From Isoetes taiwanensis (taxonomy: Eukaryota; Streptophyta; Lycopodiopsida; Isoetales; Isoetaceae), in contig JAJEKV010000014.1 of the NCBI GenBank assembly GCA_021234155.1, forward strand, positions 4,669,563 to 4,733,562: DNA of 64,000 nt, written 5' to 3'. A model generated the notes under the pieces. That model saw nothing but the letters and a program-made list of their open reading frames with translations. It did not search any database and was not told the DNA's origin. The position numbers were made by a program, and so were the translations under genes. This document shows, piece after piece, positions 22,394 through 34,989 of this stretch; the first letter of the stretch is position 1, and the number at the start of each line of letters is the position of its first letter.

Positions 22394-23053
22394 TTAGTCT
22401 TGGCCAAGTTGACGCCAAGATATCGGTCGCTTGACAAAATGTGTCCGGCATCGAGATGTCGCTGCATGTCCGCTGGTGTATAAGCTAGAGGTCCACATCA
22501 TCGGATATATTAACCGCTTGATGATCCGGTAGAGAAGGTGAGCCCCGTCGCCCCCATTATCAGCAAGCCAGCTCTCCAATTGATCAATGTAAAGCCCAAA
22601 CAATGTTGGGGAGAGAGGGCATCCCTGGCGAACCCCGATACTACTATCAAATGGTTGGCTTGTCGGCTGCAACCGACCCGAGCATCTTTCATAAAGCCTG
22701 TACACTGCATTCTGCAAATCTACTGGAACCCCCAGCTGTCGCAATCTTGCCCATAGTTTTTCCCGAGGCACAGTGTCAAATGCCTTTGCAAAATCCACGA
22801 AGCAACAATATAGATCCTGACGGCGGTTCCTGCTGTCTTCAACCAAAAAATGCAAAGCAGCATCCATATCAGAAAGGGCATCATCTTCTGCCTCTGCAAC
22901 CCCTATAATACGCAAGTTCAGGCTCCTAGTAACAGAAGATACTGAGGTAGCCTGCTCCTGTCTGCTAGCGCGGCACTGCGACTCCTGGTCCCTTTGGGAT
23001 TGTGGAGATGTCTGTACGCCCACCTCAACATGTTCCCTTTCCAATGTCTGCAC
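22394..23053 (-). pseudogene. ORF1/RT fusion frame of LINE A3
   Basis: The frame encodes about 60 residues of ORF1-like sequence (QTLEREHVEVGVQ, then LNLRIIGVAEAEDD, the usual start of the L1 ORF1 RRM). Within about 15 residues it passes into RT (LYCCFVDFAKAFDTVPREK, GVRQGCPLSPTLFGLYI). The join is in frame, so a chimeric protein of up to 219 residues is predicted. Motif C is lost: one base is missing before GATGAT near 22507, so YADD cannot be read. The fusion probably arose by internal deletion of roughly 2-3 kb from a full LINE. Confidence 0.75.
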
Positions 23054-23202
23054 TTCCGCTTCAACACAATGTTTCTTATCTTATCTTATTAAATGAATGT
23101 CTACCTAATAATAATGGTTTGATTTGATACGTTCTAACTTTGATATTCTTATGTTCATGCTTTCAATTTGTATGAGTCTTTTGCTTGAATTTTAATATAA
23201 AA

Positions 23203-23231
23203 CTAGTGTTGGGTGCCCGGCGTTGCCGGGC
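23203..23231 (-). mobile_element. Helitron-like 3' terminus
   Basis: On the minus strand the sequence reads GCCCGGC-AAC-GCCGGGC, a perfect 7-bp stem with a 3-nt loop (23215-23231), then seven or eight bases and CTAG, followed by T. A GC-rich hairpin about 10 nt before CTAG, with insertion before a T, is the signature of a Helitron 3' end. The element would extend to higher coordinates. No TC 5' end or Rep/helicase coding sequence was recognised, so only the terminus is claimed. Confidence 0.5.
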
Positions 23232-23893
23232 ATAAATACAATTATATTATAGGAATTACAGTTAATTGTTTGCATTTGTAGACGATGTTGCTTTTGCATT
23301 TGAATAATTAGTTATTTCTTTTTTGAGTGGTTGATAATAAAATGATATTGTCTAACATTACAAATGAGAGGAGATGCATCAACATTGGGTAGTTTCATTT
23401 GATTTGTCCATGATACTAAAAGGGGAGCAATATATGTAGGCTTTATGTTGATTTGCTGAATTGGACATATGCACTATGGGAATTGTACTTGTATTAGATA
23501 ATCTAATCAAATGAAAAGGCAAGGCCAAAATCCAGACATGTTGCAAGGGAACATAGAGCTATAGGTCCATCTCTCTCAATTATTGAATAATTACTAAGTT
23601 TTGCCTATTGCTTTCAGGATTGGGCAACAAAGTCATACATCGGAGTTGGTATATTGGGGTGGGAAGGGGATGGAACGACATTAATTTCATTTCTATGCAA
23701 TAGGAGTTGAGACAGTTCTATCCATTTGAAGTTGATTTTGACTTTTGGAGAGGGGGGAGAGGATGAAATGGCATGAAGGTTTCATTTTTCCATTAGAAAA
23801 TACAAATGGACTGGACCTAAAATTTAAGTTTTCTAAACATTAATTACAGACATGGTTCCTTCATAATATTGCACGTACATATTGCTCGTAGTC
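23232..23893. other. AT-rich DNA, possible Helitron body
   Basis: No coding frame is seen. If the 23203 terminus is real, this stretch is part of a non-autonomous Helitron whose 5' end was not found. Confidence 0.3.
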
Positions 23894-24274
23894 CATAAGA
23901 TAAGATAAGATAAGATAAATTTTTACGTCCACGGGAACCCAACGGGTTATGGGACGGCACATGCAAGGGCAACAGCCCATCTAAAACCTGGGGACTAGGC
24001 CCCATCACCAAATACAATAACCAAATACTAAAAGGATACCAATAATAAGATAAGATAATGCTAATGCTAGTGGTAAATTTATGCTTCTAAAATTATCTAG
24101 ACATAGCCAGTCCAAGGATTGGAAGGCCATTGATCTAGAACAATTGCTGCGCCTCCCTTGTACACTGCCCATTTCTTTTGCAGGCGGGCTGCCCTCACCT
24201 TGCAGATCTCCTCCTTACGGTTACACAATTGAAGAGGGGAGAGATCCTCCTGTACTTAGAAACTAGTCCCTCTG
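23894..24274 (-). mobile_element. Second copy of the ORF1-only LINE derivative
   Basis: It has an (ATAAG)n tail (23894-23918), the family 3' motif, then the same internal order as 20593-20945, including the internal AATAAGATAAGATAAT and the LINE ORF1-like end. It is truncated at 24274, where the other copy continues. The two copies are alignable over about 350 bp with few differences. Confidence 0.85.
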
Positions 24275-26109
24275 ATCTACCATCATGCCACATGAAACTG
24301 CAAATCTAAAGGTATGGTATTTTAATGCATTAATAATTTCATGACTGTGATCCTAATTGGAGTTATTGTTAAGAGTCTATGGTATGTTGACTTCAATCTA
24401 CTAACATTCAACTGCAAATCTAAGGAATGGACCTATTTGCACTCTAAATCTATACCCAGAATTAAGGGTTAAGGACCAAGGATTGGATCTATTTGCACAC
24501 TAAATCTACACCCAAAATTGAGAGCAAATGTACGCAATTATGTCATTGGATCAAAGGCAATAGAAGCAATAAGGCATGGCTTTGAAAATTGTGGAGATCA
24601 TATATCGATTTTGGATTTGACCTTGGGCATGGTCTATACCACATTAAAATATATTCAATGGACAACTCATCATTTGAGTTGCAAACAAACATAAAGATAT
24701 TAACGGGAACGAAACATGTCACCAACCTTTTGCTAATAAATTGACAGAATTTTGCATCTTATACATGTTAAAAAGATAAGCTTGCAAGGATGGATTTTCC
24801 ATCTTTTGAGCACTCTATGTAATGTCCTTGGATAGCATATGCAAACAAAAATGCTAAGGTGCATCATTAAATCTCAACCAAATTTTTTAATAAAATTGCA
24901 TGCCCACCTTTTGACAGTTGACATTAAAGGATATGAGTCAATCGTTCCATGTTGATGACAATTTCAATGGACTTGCATGCATTTTGAACAACAATAGGGT
25001 GGCTTGTATACATTCCAGGTTCTATTGCCATCTCGATGTTGCCATGGTTATCAAATCAATCTTGTCAATGTGCCAGCCATTATGTAGTTGGAGCTGATGC
25101 AATGAATTGATGTCCCTTAGGAAGATAAATTATAGGCGTTAAACATGGGAAATAAAGCATACATGACAGACCAAATGTGAATACAATAGACTATGCCAGT
25201 TGTAACAAAGCGGAAAGACAAAGATGGTGATCTACCACAGGCCATAAGTGCTATAGCACAATTGCATTAAACTTGGTGCTAGAGCATGGTCTTTGCATCC
25301 ATGAACGCTTCTGAACATACCAAGATTTGTGCTCTACTTTCATGCAAATATTATGATATGCTGGATTCATGTCACAGATCTAAGTTTGAAATAAGAAAGA
25401 GAGTAGTCACCACATAAATCCTTAAGTTGCTTGCTCGGCTCTACTGGCTGATGTTGGCTCATTTATTTCTAAGACAACTGCCAGATCTTTGAGTCATTAC
25501 ATCTCATGACTTATGCCTGTAATGACACTGACTTATTTTTGCCATTGCAAGAGTATCACAAATTCTGATAAAAAATAGACATTTAAAGAATATGATATAC
25601 AATGATACAAATGTAAACATGATAAATGCCATCAACCATTTGATAGTTACTAAGTTATATTTGAAGGAAGCTGTGAAATTAGGATAAAGCAATTGGCCAG
25701 GCTAAATAAACATCAAGATATGGAAGAATAGAATAGAATAGAATAGTTTTACAAAACTATTCTATTTATAAAACTTCTATTTTGAGCAGCACATCTAACT
25801 GCACACGCAAATGTTTACTTCATTGAAGGACATTGCTTGCTGTTATAAACAGTTTCTCATTTTTCTGTATTGACCTCTTGAGCTGCCTCCAATAAAAGCA
25901 TATAATATCTTGAGCACATCAAATACAAAAGAATCTAGAAGATACTGTGGACCTTATGCAAAATAAACAATAGAGTCTAGAGGAAATGGAAGACCTTTGA
26001 ATAAAGAGTTTTTACAATATCAAGTAGCCAACAAACATCTAGTATCCTAGGTAAAACATGTGTATGCAATATATATGCAATATTACCAGATAACTTGGAA
26101 AATAAAAGC
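24275..26109. other. AT-rich intergenic DNA, no gene seen
   Basis: No supported gene. At 25721-25767 three GAATA units followed by GTTTTACAAAACTATTCTATT form a small palindrome that looks like a remnant of two opposed LINE tails. Confidence 0.5.
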
Positions 26110-26168
26110 TTAAGATAAGATAAGATAAGATGAATTTTTACGTCCACGGGAACCCAACGGGTTATGGG
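26110..26168 (-). mobile_element. Extremely truncated LINE A 3' end
   Basis: Only an (ATAAG)n tail (26110-26131) and about 37 bp of the family 3' motif (ACGTCCACGGGAACCCAACG, GTTATGGG) remain. It is a dead-on-arrival insertion of under 60 bp. Confidence 0.8.
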
Positions 26169-26879
26169 TTAAGAATGGCATGAAAGGAATATATGTAAGC
26201 CAATACCTACTTTTAAACAAAGATTAGATGCTAGCCCCTGAATCTGCCCAGATTAGACAATCCTCGAAGTTGTATTTTGCCTACTATTTATTTTCTCCAA
26301 CCTTCATAAGCCTGCACCATAAATGATATTCCAAATCTGCCTCTGGGCTAATGTTATTTGGTGATAGCACATGAATCTGGTCGACTGAAAAATATATGTC
26401 TTTTCTACACAAAAGTTACAATCATTTTTTTAGCCTATAAAACTATGCAAAGCACTCTGTACAAATTTAATATGATGAAACTAATAGTAAATCGAAAAAC
26501 AGGAATAATCATACAGGGCCTGCTCTAAATCACTTGCCTCACTCAAATTTGTGACCATCTGCTGCAATTGAACATAAGAAATGCTAATTCAGAAATTGCC
26601 ATAGTCATCCTTTAAATATTGTGCTGCACAAAAGACAGAAGATTATCATTAGAAAAATATGCAGAAAACATTTTTAACACTGTAGACATGGATTCCATGG
26701 TAATGCACAGAAAATAGAACACTGTATCTAGAAAAATACTCAAATGGTTTTTATAATATCTCCCATTGTCCAAAACTGCTTCATTCCAGCTCGGTTTCCT
26801 AATGTGGATGATGAAAGAGAAATTATCATCTCAATCTATTTGTCGTAGCTTCATTACTACAACTCGTGCTCTAATGTCG

Positions 26880-27925
26880 ATGAAAAGAGACTATCTAATG
26901 TTGACTGAAAGGTATGGCATTCATTCTCAATGGCTCCCTGCTGACAACATTGACAAATCATGTCCTCACGTGCCTCCCGAATCCATCTACCTATCTCATT
27001 GCAGTGTCAGCTTGGAATTGATCTGCTACTTGTAGCGTGCATTTTAATCTGTTCCACGATGTCCACATCCCAAAGTTTGCAAACGAAGCAAGCATCAAGG
27101 TATTGCCGCAAATGGTAGTGGTCCTCTTCAGTTTGGACCTGTATGCACCTCTGATCCTGCGCATTCCATCGCAAGAACCACTGGACTTGTTTCTCCTTTC
27201 AATAGGCTTTGAGGCGTTGTGGCTCCAATGCCATGACATAAGCAAGGTTGGGGAGATGGGCATCGCCCATACCAACCACTTTCTGAAAGTAGATGATGTG
27301 GTCGTCCAATGCGGCCCGTTGGAGGGGCAAGAAACATGTTTCCTGCAGCAAGATCTAATAAGGAACTATGGACTTTACCCTAAGTGTGTGAGCTAAGAAA
27401 GCTTTCTACACCTGCTGCAGGTCATTCCAGGTGGCAAGGGATATTATCAAGCTCCAAACCTTGACCCCATATAAGAAAATAGGCTCTACCAGTGCTCTGA
27501 ACAAGTTTGACTGATGGGCCCAGGCATACAGCTCTGCCTTATGACTATTGTTCTGCATGGCATACAGTGCTTTCCAGCCTGCTGTGATGCATAGTCAGAT
27601 GGAAGTGTCCCAGTATATGGTCAAAGGGAACTTCACTCCCAGATACTTGAAAGGTGGGAGCTACCTCCATATTTTGTTCCTAGTACATGAAAGAAGGAGC
27701 TCTTGGTTGGCACGATGATGAGACAAGCAACATCTTGGCCTTGGCCAAGTTGACGCGCATGCCACTGAACTGGCAAAATGTGTCCAGGGAATCCAAATGG
27801 TGTTGCATGTCAGCTAGAGTGTAGGCTAAGATATCCACATCATCGTATATTATTTGCCTAACTTTGTGGTGTAGGTATTGGACTCCCACTCCCCCGTGCT
27901 TAGTGAGCCAATCTAACATTAACAT
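26880..27925 (-). pseudogene. LINE A4 fragment (RT motif C to C-terminus)
   Basis: The upstream end (27680-27925) reads WLTKHGGVGVQYLHHKVRQI, then IIYDDVDILAYT, where the catalytic YADD has lost its alanine codon. MQHHLDSLDTFCQFSGMRVNL and KMLLVSSS follow. The rest down to about 26880 matches the post-RT region of other copies through several frameshifts. Both the RT motif A/B region and the 3' tail are missing, so it is a fragment truncated at both ends. Confidence 0.75.
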
Positions 27926-28201
27926 TTTTCACATTTTTCACACATGAAGATAGCTACATATGGATAGATAAAGAATACATAGGTAACTAAAAGTAGGTTA
28001 AACATCATTTTGTTGTCTGTGCCAATCAAGCGATGCCATGTGGCAAGATTCTGATTTACCAAGCATTCTTGTGGATCAACCAAGCATTTTGGTAGATCTA
28101 GCTTGCATTCTGGCAATCTACCCTCCGTTCCTATATTTTTTACCTGCCACACAATGTTGTTTAACCTGCTTCCACGTTACGGGAATGCACCTCTACCAAC
28201 A

Positions 28202-28650
28202 TATAACAACCAACATATAACAACCATTAACATTAATTAACACAACCATTGGGTCCAACACATTTAAAATCCCCCTTAAACCCCCTTTGGTTTGGGTGCA
28301 TATTCACACGGCGGGTGACTCCGGGCAACGAGAGCTGTTGGATAGGCATATTCACCCCTTATTCTTCAATCTACACCGTACGTAAAGTTCCTCGTTTGTG
28401 GGGTATGCAAGTACAAAATTTGCTATACTGTATAACAAGATTTGCAAAATACTATAAGATTTTAAGCAAAATACTATATGGTGTTAATTTTGTACGTGTA
28501 AAATATAATTATAAGGGCTCTCGCTGCCCTACGTCACCCCCCGTGTGAATATGCACCCAAACCAAAGGGGGTTTAAGGGGGATTTTAAATGTGTTGGACC
28601 CAATGGTTGTGTTAATTAATGTTAATGGTAGTTATATGTTGGTTGTTATA
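28202..28650. mobile_element. 449-bp MITE with about 130-bp terminal inverted repeats
   Basis: The left arm, starting TATAACAACCAACATATAAC, is inverted at the right end (...GGTTGTTATA at 28650). The arms run to about 28332 and 28516 with roughly 90% agreement, which includes TTTAAAATCCCCCTTAAACC and CATATTCACACGG. TA flanks both ends and may be the target duplication. The 180-bp centre is AT-rich and noncoding. The long arms would fold into a near-perfect hairpin and could feed siRNA production (inference). Confidence 0.75.
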
Positions 28651-31000
28651 CTAAAAAATTTGGCCCTTCGGCCCTAAAAATCAAACATAATGTAAAACCA
28701 TGTGAAACATGCAAAACATGTAGCAATATGTAATATCTAATATTTAGCATTATAACAAATAAAAGAAAAAACTAATATGAAACCTGAGTAACTATAATGT
28801 TATAGCATAATGTAATTTAATTACATACGCTTCACCACAGCATTTAATTGCTAAATGGTATAGATATATATTTTGATTCTTCACCACAACATTGTATCCT
28901 GTATATTGTATATGAATGGCATAAAAGCATAGTTTGTCTCTTCATCACAATGCTATGAAGAGCAACTGCAATCTTTAAAATAGTTCAGCACGTAATTCAT
29001 GTGCATGAAATTTCTGGATGGAGCGATGGCTTATAGCCATAGTAAGTTTGGTCTGGATGCAGTTTAAAAATCCATCATGATATGAGTTGAATATAGTGCT
29101 ACATAAGATAATAGGCTGGACAATTGCCCCAAAGTAGAGTATTTGGAAATAGAGTGTTTGAAGATCCATTCCTGCATAAGAAATGAGACATCGCATTTAG
29201 TGGATGCTGTGCTGAGAGATAAAATGGTCTTCCTTTTCAGAAAAAGCAAGCTTCTTAGTTGGAATTCAAACAAAAAATTAACTTACAGAGTCAAAGATTC
29301 AAATATGTGTTCAAATGCGTGCCTAGTTGTGGCCTTGTCTCCGGTGTCTCCGGTATTGCATATCCCTGCTTCATCTCAAGGGAATGAGGGAGCATGTATG
29401 CTCTGATATTTATGCAGTAACCTTGCCATAAAATCTACCAGTTATGTATCAAACAAGCCGAATTCTGTACCTCTAGCAATAGGTTTCAAAATCATGGCCA
29501 GAGATAAGACATCTGCAAATCTTCTATGCACTGTGATATGCAGATTGATTAAGGAAGATAAGTTGAAACCATAACCTAGCTTGACCGTGCAACTACTCCA
29601 TCTTATCTTTATCTCTTGCATTTAGTATGCCCATGAAGAAAAATCTATGGCCAATCTGCTCTCCAAGCTTCCTGTTTATGCTTCTTCACGCCTTGACACA
29701 CAAGCAAAGATCCACGTAATCGATATGAATTACTATTATTACTATAGCGCACGATCTAAATTGAAGACGCAAATAGACCCATACAAGATAAAGCCGATGG
29801 CAAAATATGCATCCGTTTGTCCAAATATGCATCCGCATTGTTGGCCCGGTGTTGGCCTCGGTTTTTCAAAGTAACACGAGATGACCTAAATTTTTTACCG
29901 ATTAGCTTACCGCTAGCTCCTCACCGAAATAGCTCCTTCCTCGAAAAGCCATCGTTAGGATTCGTGATTGGCCGAACTGTTCGCCCCTCACCGCTCATAT
30001 CATTTCCTGTTTCCTTTTTTGATGTCGATGATAACTTGTTTGTGTGTTCATGATATCTGACACAAAAGCTTCTCGATCAGCCCAACTTAAAATAGATTCG
30101 CACATCCGCCCGATTTTCATTCAGATAATCTTTATGAGAAATACTACATTTCTCAAAACTTTCGCGGACAAATTCTAACTCCGCCTCAAAACTTGCATGA
30201 CAATTTCTTCTCTGCAGCACATGAATCGCACACCAAATCCGAGCCAAAAGTATTTATTTTTTTTGCTAGATGTTTCCTGGGCCTACATGCAAGAAACATG
30301 GGTAAAAAATAGGAACTGCCACTAATTAAAACCACACGATTTCTCTTCTCAATCAAAATCAACGGCACAATTTCTCCTTCTCAATCAAAATCAACGGCTG
30401 AGAAAGGGAAGCACTCTAGAAATACTTTTTCGTACATCAACGTGAATACATCGTTCAAATCATATAAAAACCTTAATAAAAAACGTATAAAAAATCCAAA
30501 GGAAACCCCCTGTTATAATGCTACATATTTTGTGCGTCGGCATGGTTTGTCGTACTGGAATGCAGGATAGAGATGCATGTCTTTATGCAAGAATTTGACA
30601 AGAAACTAAATTCATCCCTCTCAATAGAGCAATGAGTAAAGTTCTCTCATATGGTCCATATCTTAAATGGAATCTAACTACTTGGTCTGGGCCAAAGGTA
30701 AATGCTTTGGGGCAAAGGTAAATGCATATTTTAGTCTTGATACACAAGTTCTATACCATTGACATTTAGTTCCACAAATGGTAGAAGATATGGGTGTTAG
30801 CAAAATGCAAAAAGAACCAAATACAAAGAAAAACACATTCCTATTTCTCCTTCGTCTTGCCTTGCACTGGTTCATTAATTTACTAGTCAATCTTACTTTT
30901 TTAGCATTTTGTTATCACATTGGTAATGGAGTTCGTCCTTAGGGATGACAAAAATAATGGGTAATCAATGAACATGATAGGTGCCTAATAATACCAAAAA
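28651..31000. other. AT-rich intergenic DNA, no gene seen
   Basis: Several short frames have no motif. No repeat or RNA gene was recognised. Confidence 0.5.
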
Positions 31001-31070
31001 TAGTAGAATAGAGTTTTTATTGTCCACGGAGACCAATTGGCCTATGGGACCCAAACAGGAGGCACATCTA
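31001..31070 (-). mobile_element. Truncated LINE A 3' end
   Basis: A short TAGAATAGAG tail is followed by TTGTCCACGGAGACCAATTG and GCCTATGGGACCC, the family 3' motif in minus orientation. Nothing further upstream in the element is preserved. Confidence 0.75.
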
Positions 31071-32366
31071 ATGTTTCTTTCATTTAATACAGATAATGGA
31101 CAAATTTAGAATATAATAACTGTTTGTGCCCTCATATCACATCTTCTGCAACCATATTCAACAACGCATCAAATACAAAATTATGCACTATGAAAGAAAT
31201 ATCTATTAGGTACAAAATGCAAAGGATCGCAAATGTTGGGGCAGGATTATAGAACTTGTTGGACCACTACATGAACCATCCAAGTCAATTCAATATACTC
31301 ATGTTTGTCTAGATAATGCAACTAACCAATCTGAGCTTCATAAGAGAAATGATGTTCAAGGTCTAAAACACTTTTCTAATGATAAAGCTGTGGATTTTCC
31401 AGGCCTGCAAGTGGAGCTGTTGGACTACGACTAGTATGTTCAATAGGGCTCTCCAAGAAGGGTTCCTTTACAATAAACAGTGTGCAAAAATCAAGGCCAA
31501 AATATTAGTTCAATCAACTTATTAAACACTCAGAATGGTTGAATATAACACTTATCACTGTAAAAATCTCGATCAATACACTACTCACTTGGTATTGACC
31601 CAAATTTTACAAAGAAGGATGCCCTTGCAAAACAAGACCAGAATTGCTATTTCCCTTAAGAGAGTAACAATTTCAATATGTTGAAGCAAATGTAGATAAT
31701 TCAACTTGGGTTTCCTTGCAGATCCAAACTGGCTGCAGTCGGTTTTGGACTTACTAACAGTGTGAAAAAGGTACGAGCCATGATTCGACCACTTCAATAT
31801 TTCTAATATTGGCACTTTTAAATTAGACCATTAAATATTTAATTAGTTCCATGGATATGTTTATCCACCATTAACCATATAAATCTTGACCTAACTTCAG
31901 AGCTTGCATCTTCAATAATTGTCTAGGTTAAAACCTTCAGAGAATATCTGACATTAACATTTTTCACATTCCCCTTTCATGTTAGATATCTTTGTTTTTC
32001 TTTAACTGTCGTTGTCCCCTGCAACCTGTATGAACTTGACCTGTCTTCGATTTGTGTAGAATTTTACTGCAAGAATTTTACTTCCACGTAACCTTCTTAA
32101 CTTTGTCAAGCTTTTCCACTTAACTAATTCTGTCTATTGTCATTACTCCTAGACTTTTCTGCAACTTAACAAACCTATACACATGAATAATCTTATTTAA
32201 AATACATGCAACTTGTTTTTCAATATTTTTATATTCAACTATAATAACTCCCTTTGCTTTTATATCTCTTGTATCGTTTCCTTAAAAATATCTGGTATAA
32301 TACGTATATCCTAACCATACAAATCTACGTTAATAGACTTGTATGCGGTTAACATAAGGAGGGGCA
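31071..32366. other. AT-rich intergenic DNA, no gene seen
   Basis: No supported gene. The string CATTAACATTTTTCACATT near 31951 also occurs at the 5' border of LINE A4 (about 27917). Confidence 0.5.
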
Positions 32367-33760
32367 TGGCCAAGATATTTATATGACTATGCCAACCTTA
32401 GGTATGAACCCATGTCCACATGGCTTCATCCTATAGGCGTCCCGCCACATGGACGCACCTTGTTGGAGCCAAGTGGCCTCATGCGGACCCTAACATATAA
32501 AAGGCCAAACCCTAACCCTATGCCACTTTTGGTTCCACCAACTTTTGATCCACCATTTTGCTCCGATTCGAGGATCGTCTTTGACAGCCTAGGTTGCAGT
32601 AGCAGTCCGGAAGTGCAAGCGCAGTAGAGGAGGGTCATCTACTGGAATCACCTACTAGAGATGGAGAACGAAGGAGAGGGAGGCAGCTCATCAGGAGCAG
32701 GTATTTCACGTAGACTACAATTGAGTTGCATGTTATGTCTTAGTAGAGCCATTCTAGAACCTATAGTTCTGAGCATGAACCCTAACTGTAAGTTAGATGC
32801 ATTCGATTAGGAATTAATTGTTATTCTTGTTATTTATCATGTTATATTGAGTATATGATGTTGGTTGATGTCATGTTTGCACCTTTTGTGTATTGGAAAG
32901 GGGGGTGGAGACCTTGTAGCCATTATTTAAATGATGCTCCTAATTTAAACTCATTAGTTCCCATTATTTTGTGGCCTGCACATAGAGCCCACCTGGCTAT
33001 GGAGTGAGTGAGCACCACATAAAGGCAAAGTGGAGGGAGGACCAGTGAACGCGATTACTAGGGTCTTATAGCAGGTTAGGCTTATAATCGGTCACTTCGT
33101 GTGGGCCGGGCATGAGTCTGACACTTCCTGGGTCAATGGTGCCAGCTCTTGTTTTGGGAAGTTCAGTCAGATAAGGACATGTACTGCTACAATCCTCTAG
33201 CCACCCATAGAGCCATTGAACTCCAAGAAGGGGATGCAACCCTTTCTACCTCATCGGACCTGATACCATGAGATTGCATCTCCGACAGGTTACAGTCATG
33301 ACAGAGCCTGATTTATTCTATCTGCAAAGTATGCACAGGAGGGGTGGATGGAGTGGCCAAATCTAGCCATTGTCTATTGCCAGCCCAAGTCATTGCCATA
33401 ACCCATCTTGTTCTATCTGGAGACCCCAACTGTCAGTTGACTCCCGCTTGAGTCTGAGCCCAAATAGGAGCCTCCATTTGATGTATTTGATGTTTATGAT
33501 GTATTATGGTTGGATGGATTCTCACTAATTTTTGAGGTAGTATTGTTGCTATGTTATTTCTAGTGCTAATGTTCATATGTTTTGCTTCCATTCATGTAGA
33601 AGCCCATAGAGGATGGGATGGAATGATGCCTCCATGTTCTCTTCCCATCTGTCTAGCCATCCCCATGAGTTAGACGGAGGGCCTATACGATGGGTAGCCA
33701 TTGGATGGGGAAGGTCCTTCAATGTCTACGGCAAGCTGTGGTATATAGTGCAAGGAGCAT
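32367..33760 (+). repeat. Probable solo LTR related to the element 1 LTR
   Basis: The second half repeats blocks of the 4644-6118 LTR in the same order and orientation: ATGAGATTGC around 33270, CTATCTGCAAAG and CACAGGAGGGG around 33320, and the GAGTCTGAGCC block near 33450. A TATA box, TATAAAAGG (32496-32504), lies in the first half. No gag-pol follows or precedes it, so it is read as a solo LTR or the last remnant of a deleted element. The ends are approximate. Confidence 0.65.
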
Positions 33761-34154
33761 CGCAATGATATCAGGGCAATGATCTTGGATGACCAAGATC
33801 AAGCACTAGCCATTACCCTAAGTAGCTAACTATCCCAATAGAAAATTTATTGGTAAATCCCAATTATGAACCTCGGAAAGTGGGAGAATTTTTTCCCCAC
33901 CATTAGAAGGTCGTTAGCAAGTTAGATTTAGTTGTTAGGGTAAGCTAATTATGAAGATAGAGTCAAAAGAAACATTCTAATAAATTTGAGCTCAAAATTA
34001 TTCATGAGCCCTATTTTACAAGTGAAAATTAAACGCGGAATCATTCAATAGGAAACCTGCAAAGAAAATGGCACAAAATGATAAATGGTCGGCCCAAAAG
34101 AAATAGGAAAATTTCAAAGGTAGTTAAGTAGTTAGAGGAAGTACTAATTCACAT
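33761..34154. other. Intergenic DNA, no gene seen
   Basis: AT-rich flank between the solo LTR and the tail of LINE A5. No gene was found. Confidence 0.5.
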
Positions 34155-34155
34155 T

Positions 34156-34989
34156 AAATTGAATTGAATTGAATTGGATGTATTTTATCGTTCACAGAGA
34201 CTAATTGGCCTATGGGATCCAGATAAAGAAAACAACAAGTGTAATATTGTCATAATTAAAAAACCCCTGCCCTGAAGGTTTTTCGGGGGTAAAACCTTGG
34301 CTAATTCAGCATCATGCCAGAGGACATAGAGTGCGTACATCCATGATCTCTTGAACATATGATCCGAGTGAGCCCACACAGGCCATATCTAGATGCACAT
34401 GTAGTGGCTGATTAGTTGGGACTAAGTGAACATAGTGTGCTCGGATATAGCCATATGACAGCTCTGAAGGATATGGGTTTCATCCTCAATAGTTCCCTGT
34501 TAACAATATTGACAAATCATGTCCTCCCATGCCTCACGAGTCCATCTACATGTCTCACTGCGTAGGCGATGCAACCCCATTCAAATCTAGGCTATCAGTC
34601 TACGCTTCTTCATAGGCATATGTATACGCAGGTAGTGTTGTGGACCTTGTGTTAGCATGTGATTGATCTGATGCTTGTAATGTCCCATTTTAACCTGTTC
34701 CAGCTCGCATCCCAAAATTTACTAATGAAGCAAGCATCAAGGTATATGCACCTCTGATCCTACACGTTCCATCGTGAGAACCACTGGACTCGTTTCTCCT
34801 TCCAATAGGATTTAAGACGTTGTGGACTCAGTGCCGCGACATATGCAAGGTTGGGGAGACAGGCATCGCCCATACCAACCACTTTCTGAAAGTAGATGAT
34901 GTGATCGTCCAATGCGGCCCATTGAAGGGGCAAGAAGAAACATGTCTCCTGTAGCAAGATCTGATAAAGAACTGTGGACCCCAAGTATG
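34156..34989 (-). mobile_element. LINE A5, 3' part (left of element 3)
   Basis: The copy ends in a (TTGAA)n tail at 34156-34176, then the family 3' motif (TATTTTATCGTTCACAGAGA, GGCCTATGGG). The region up to 34984 matches the C-terminal and post-RT parts of LINE A4. It stops abruptly at the element 3 insertion and continues at 46415, the sequence joining across the GTATG duplication. Confidence 0.85.

Larger units (their letters stand above)
21100..23070 (-). mobile_element. LINE A3, internally deleted, (TTCTA)n tail
   Basis: The tail lies at 21101-21117, with the 3' motif just above it. In element sense the copy starts near 23070 with an ORF1-like piece, jumps to the RT palm, then continues through the post-RT and zinc-finger regions to the 3' end. 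The missing part is the end of ORF1, the endonuclease and the RT fingers. The right flank carries TTATCTTATCTTA, perhaps from an older tail. Confidence 0.8.
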
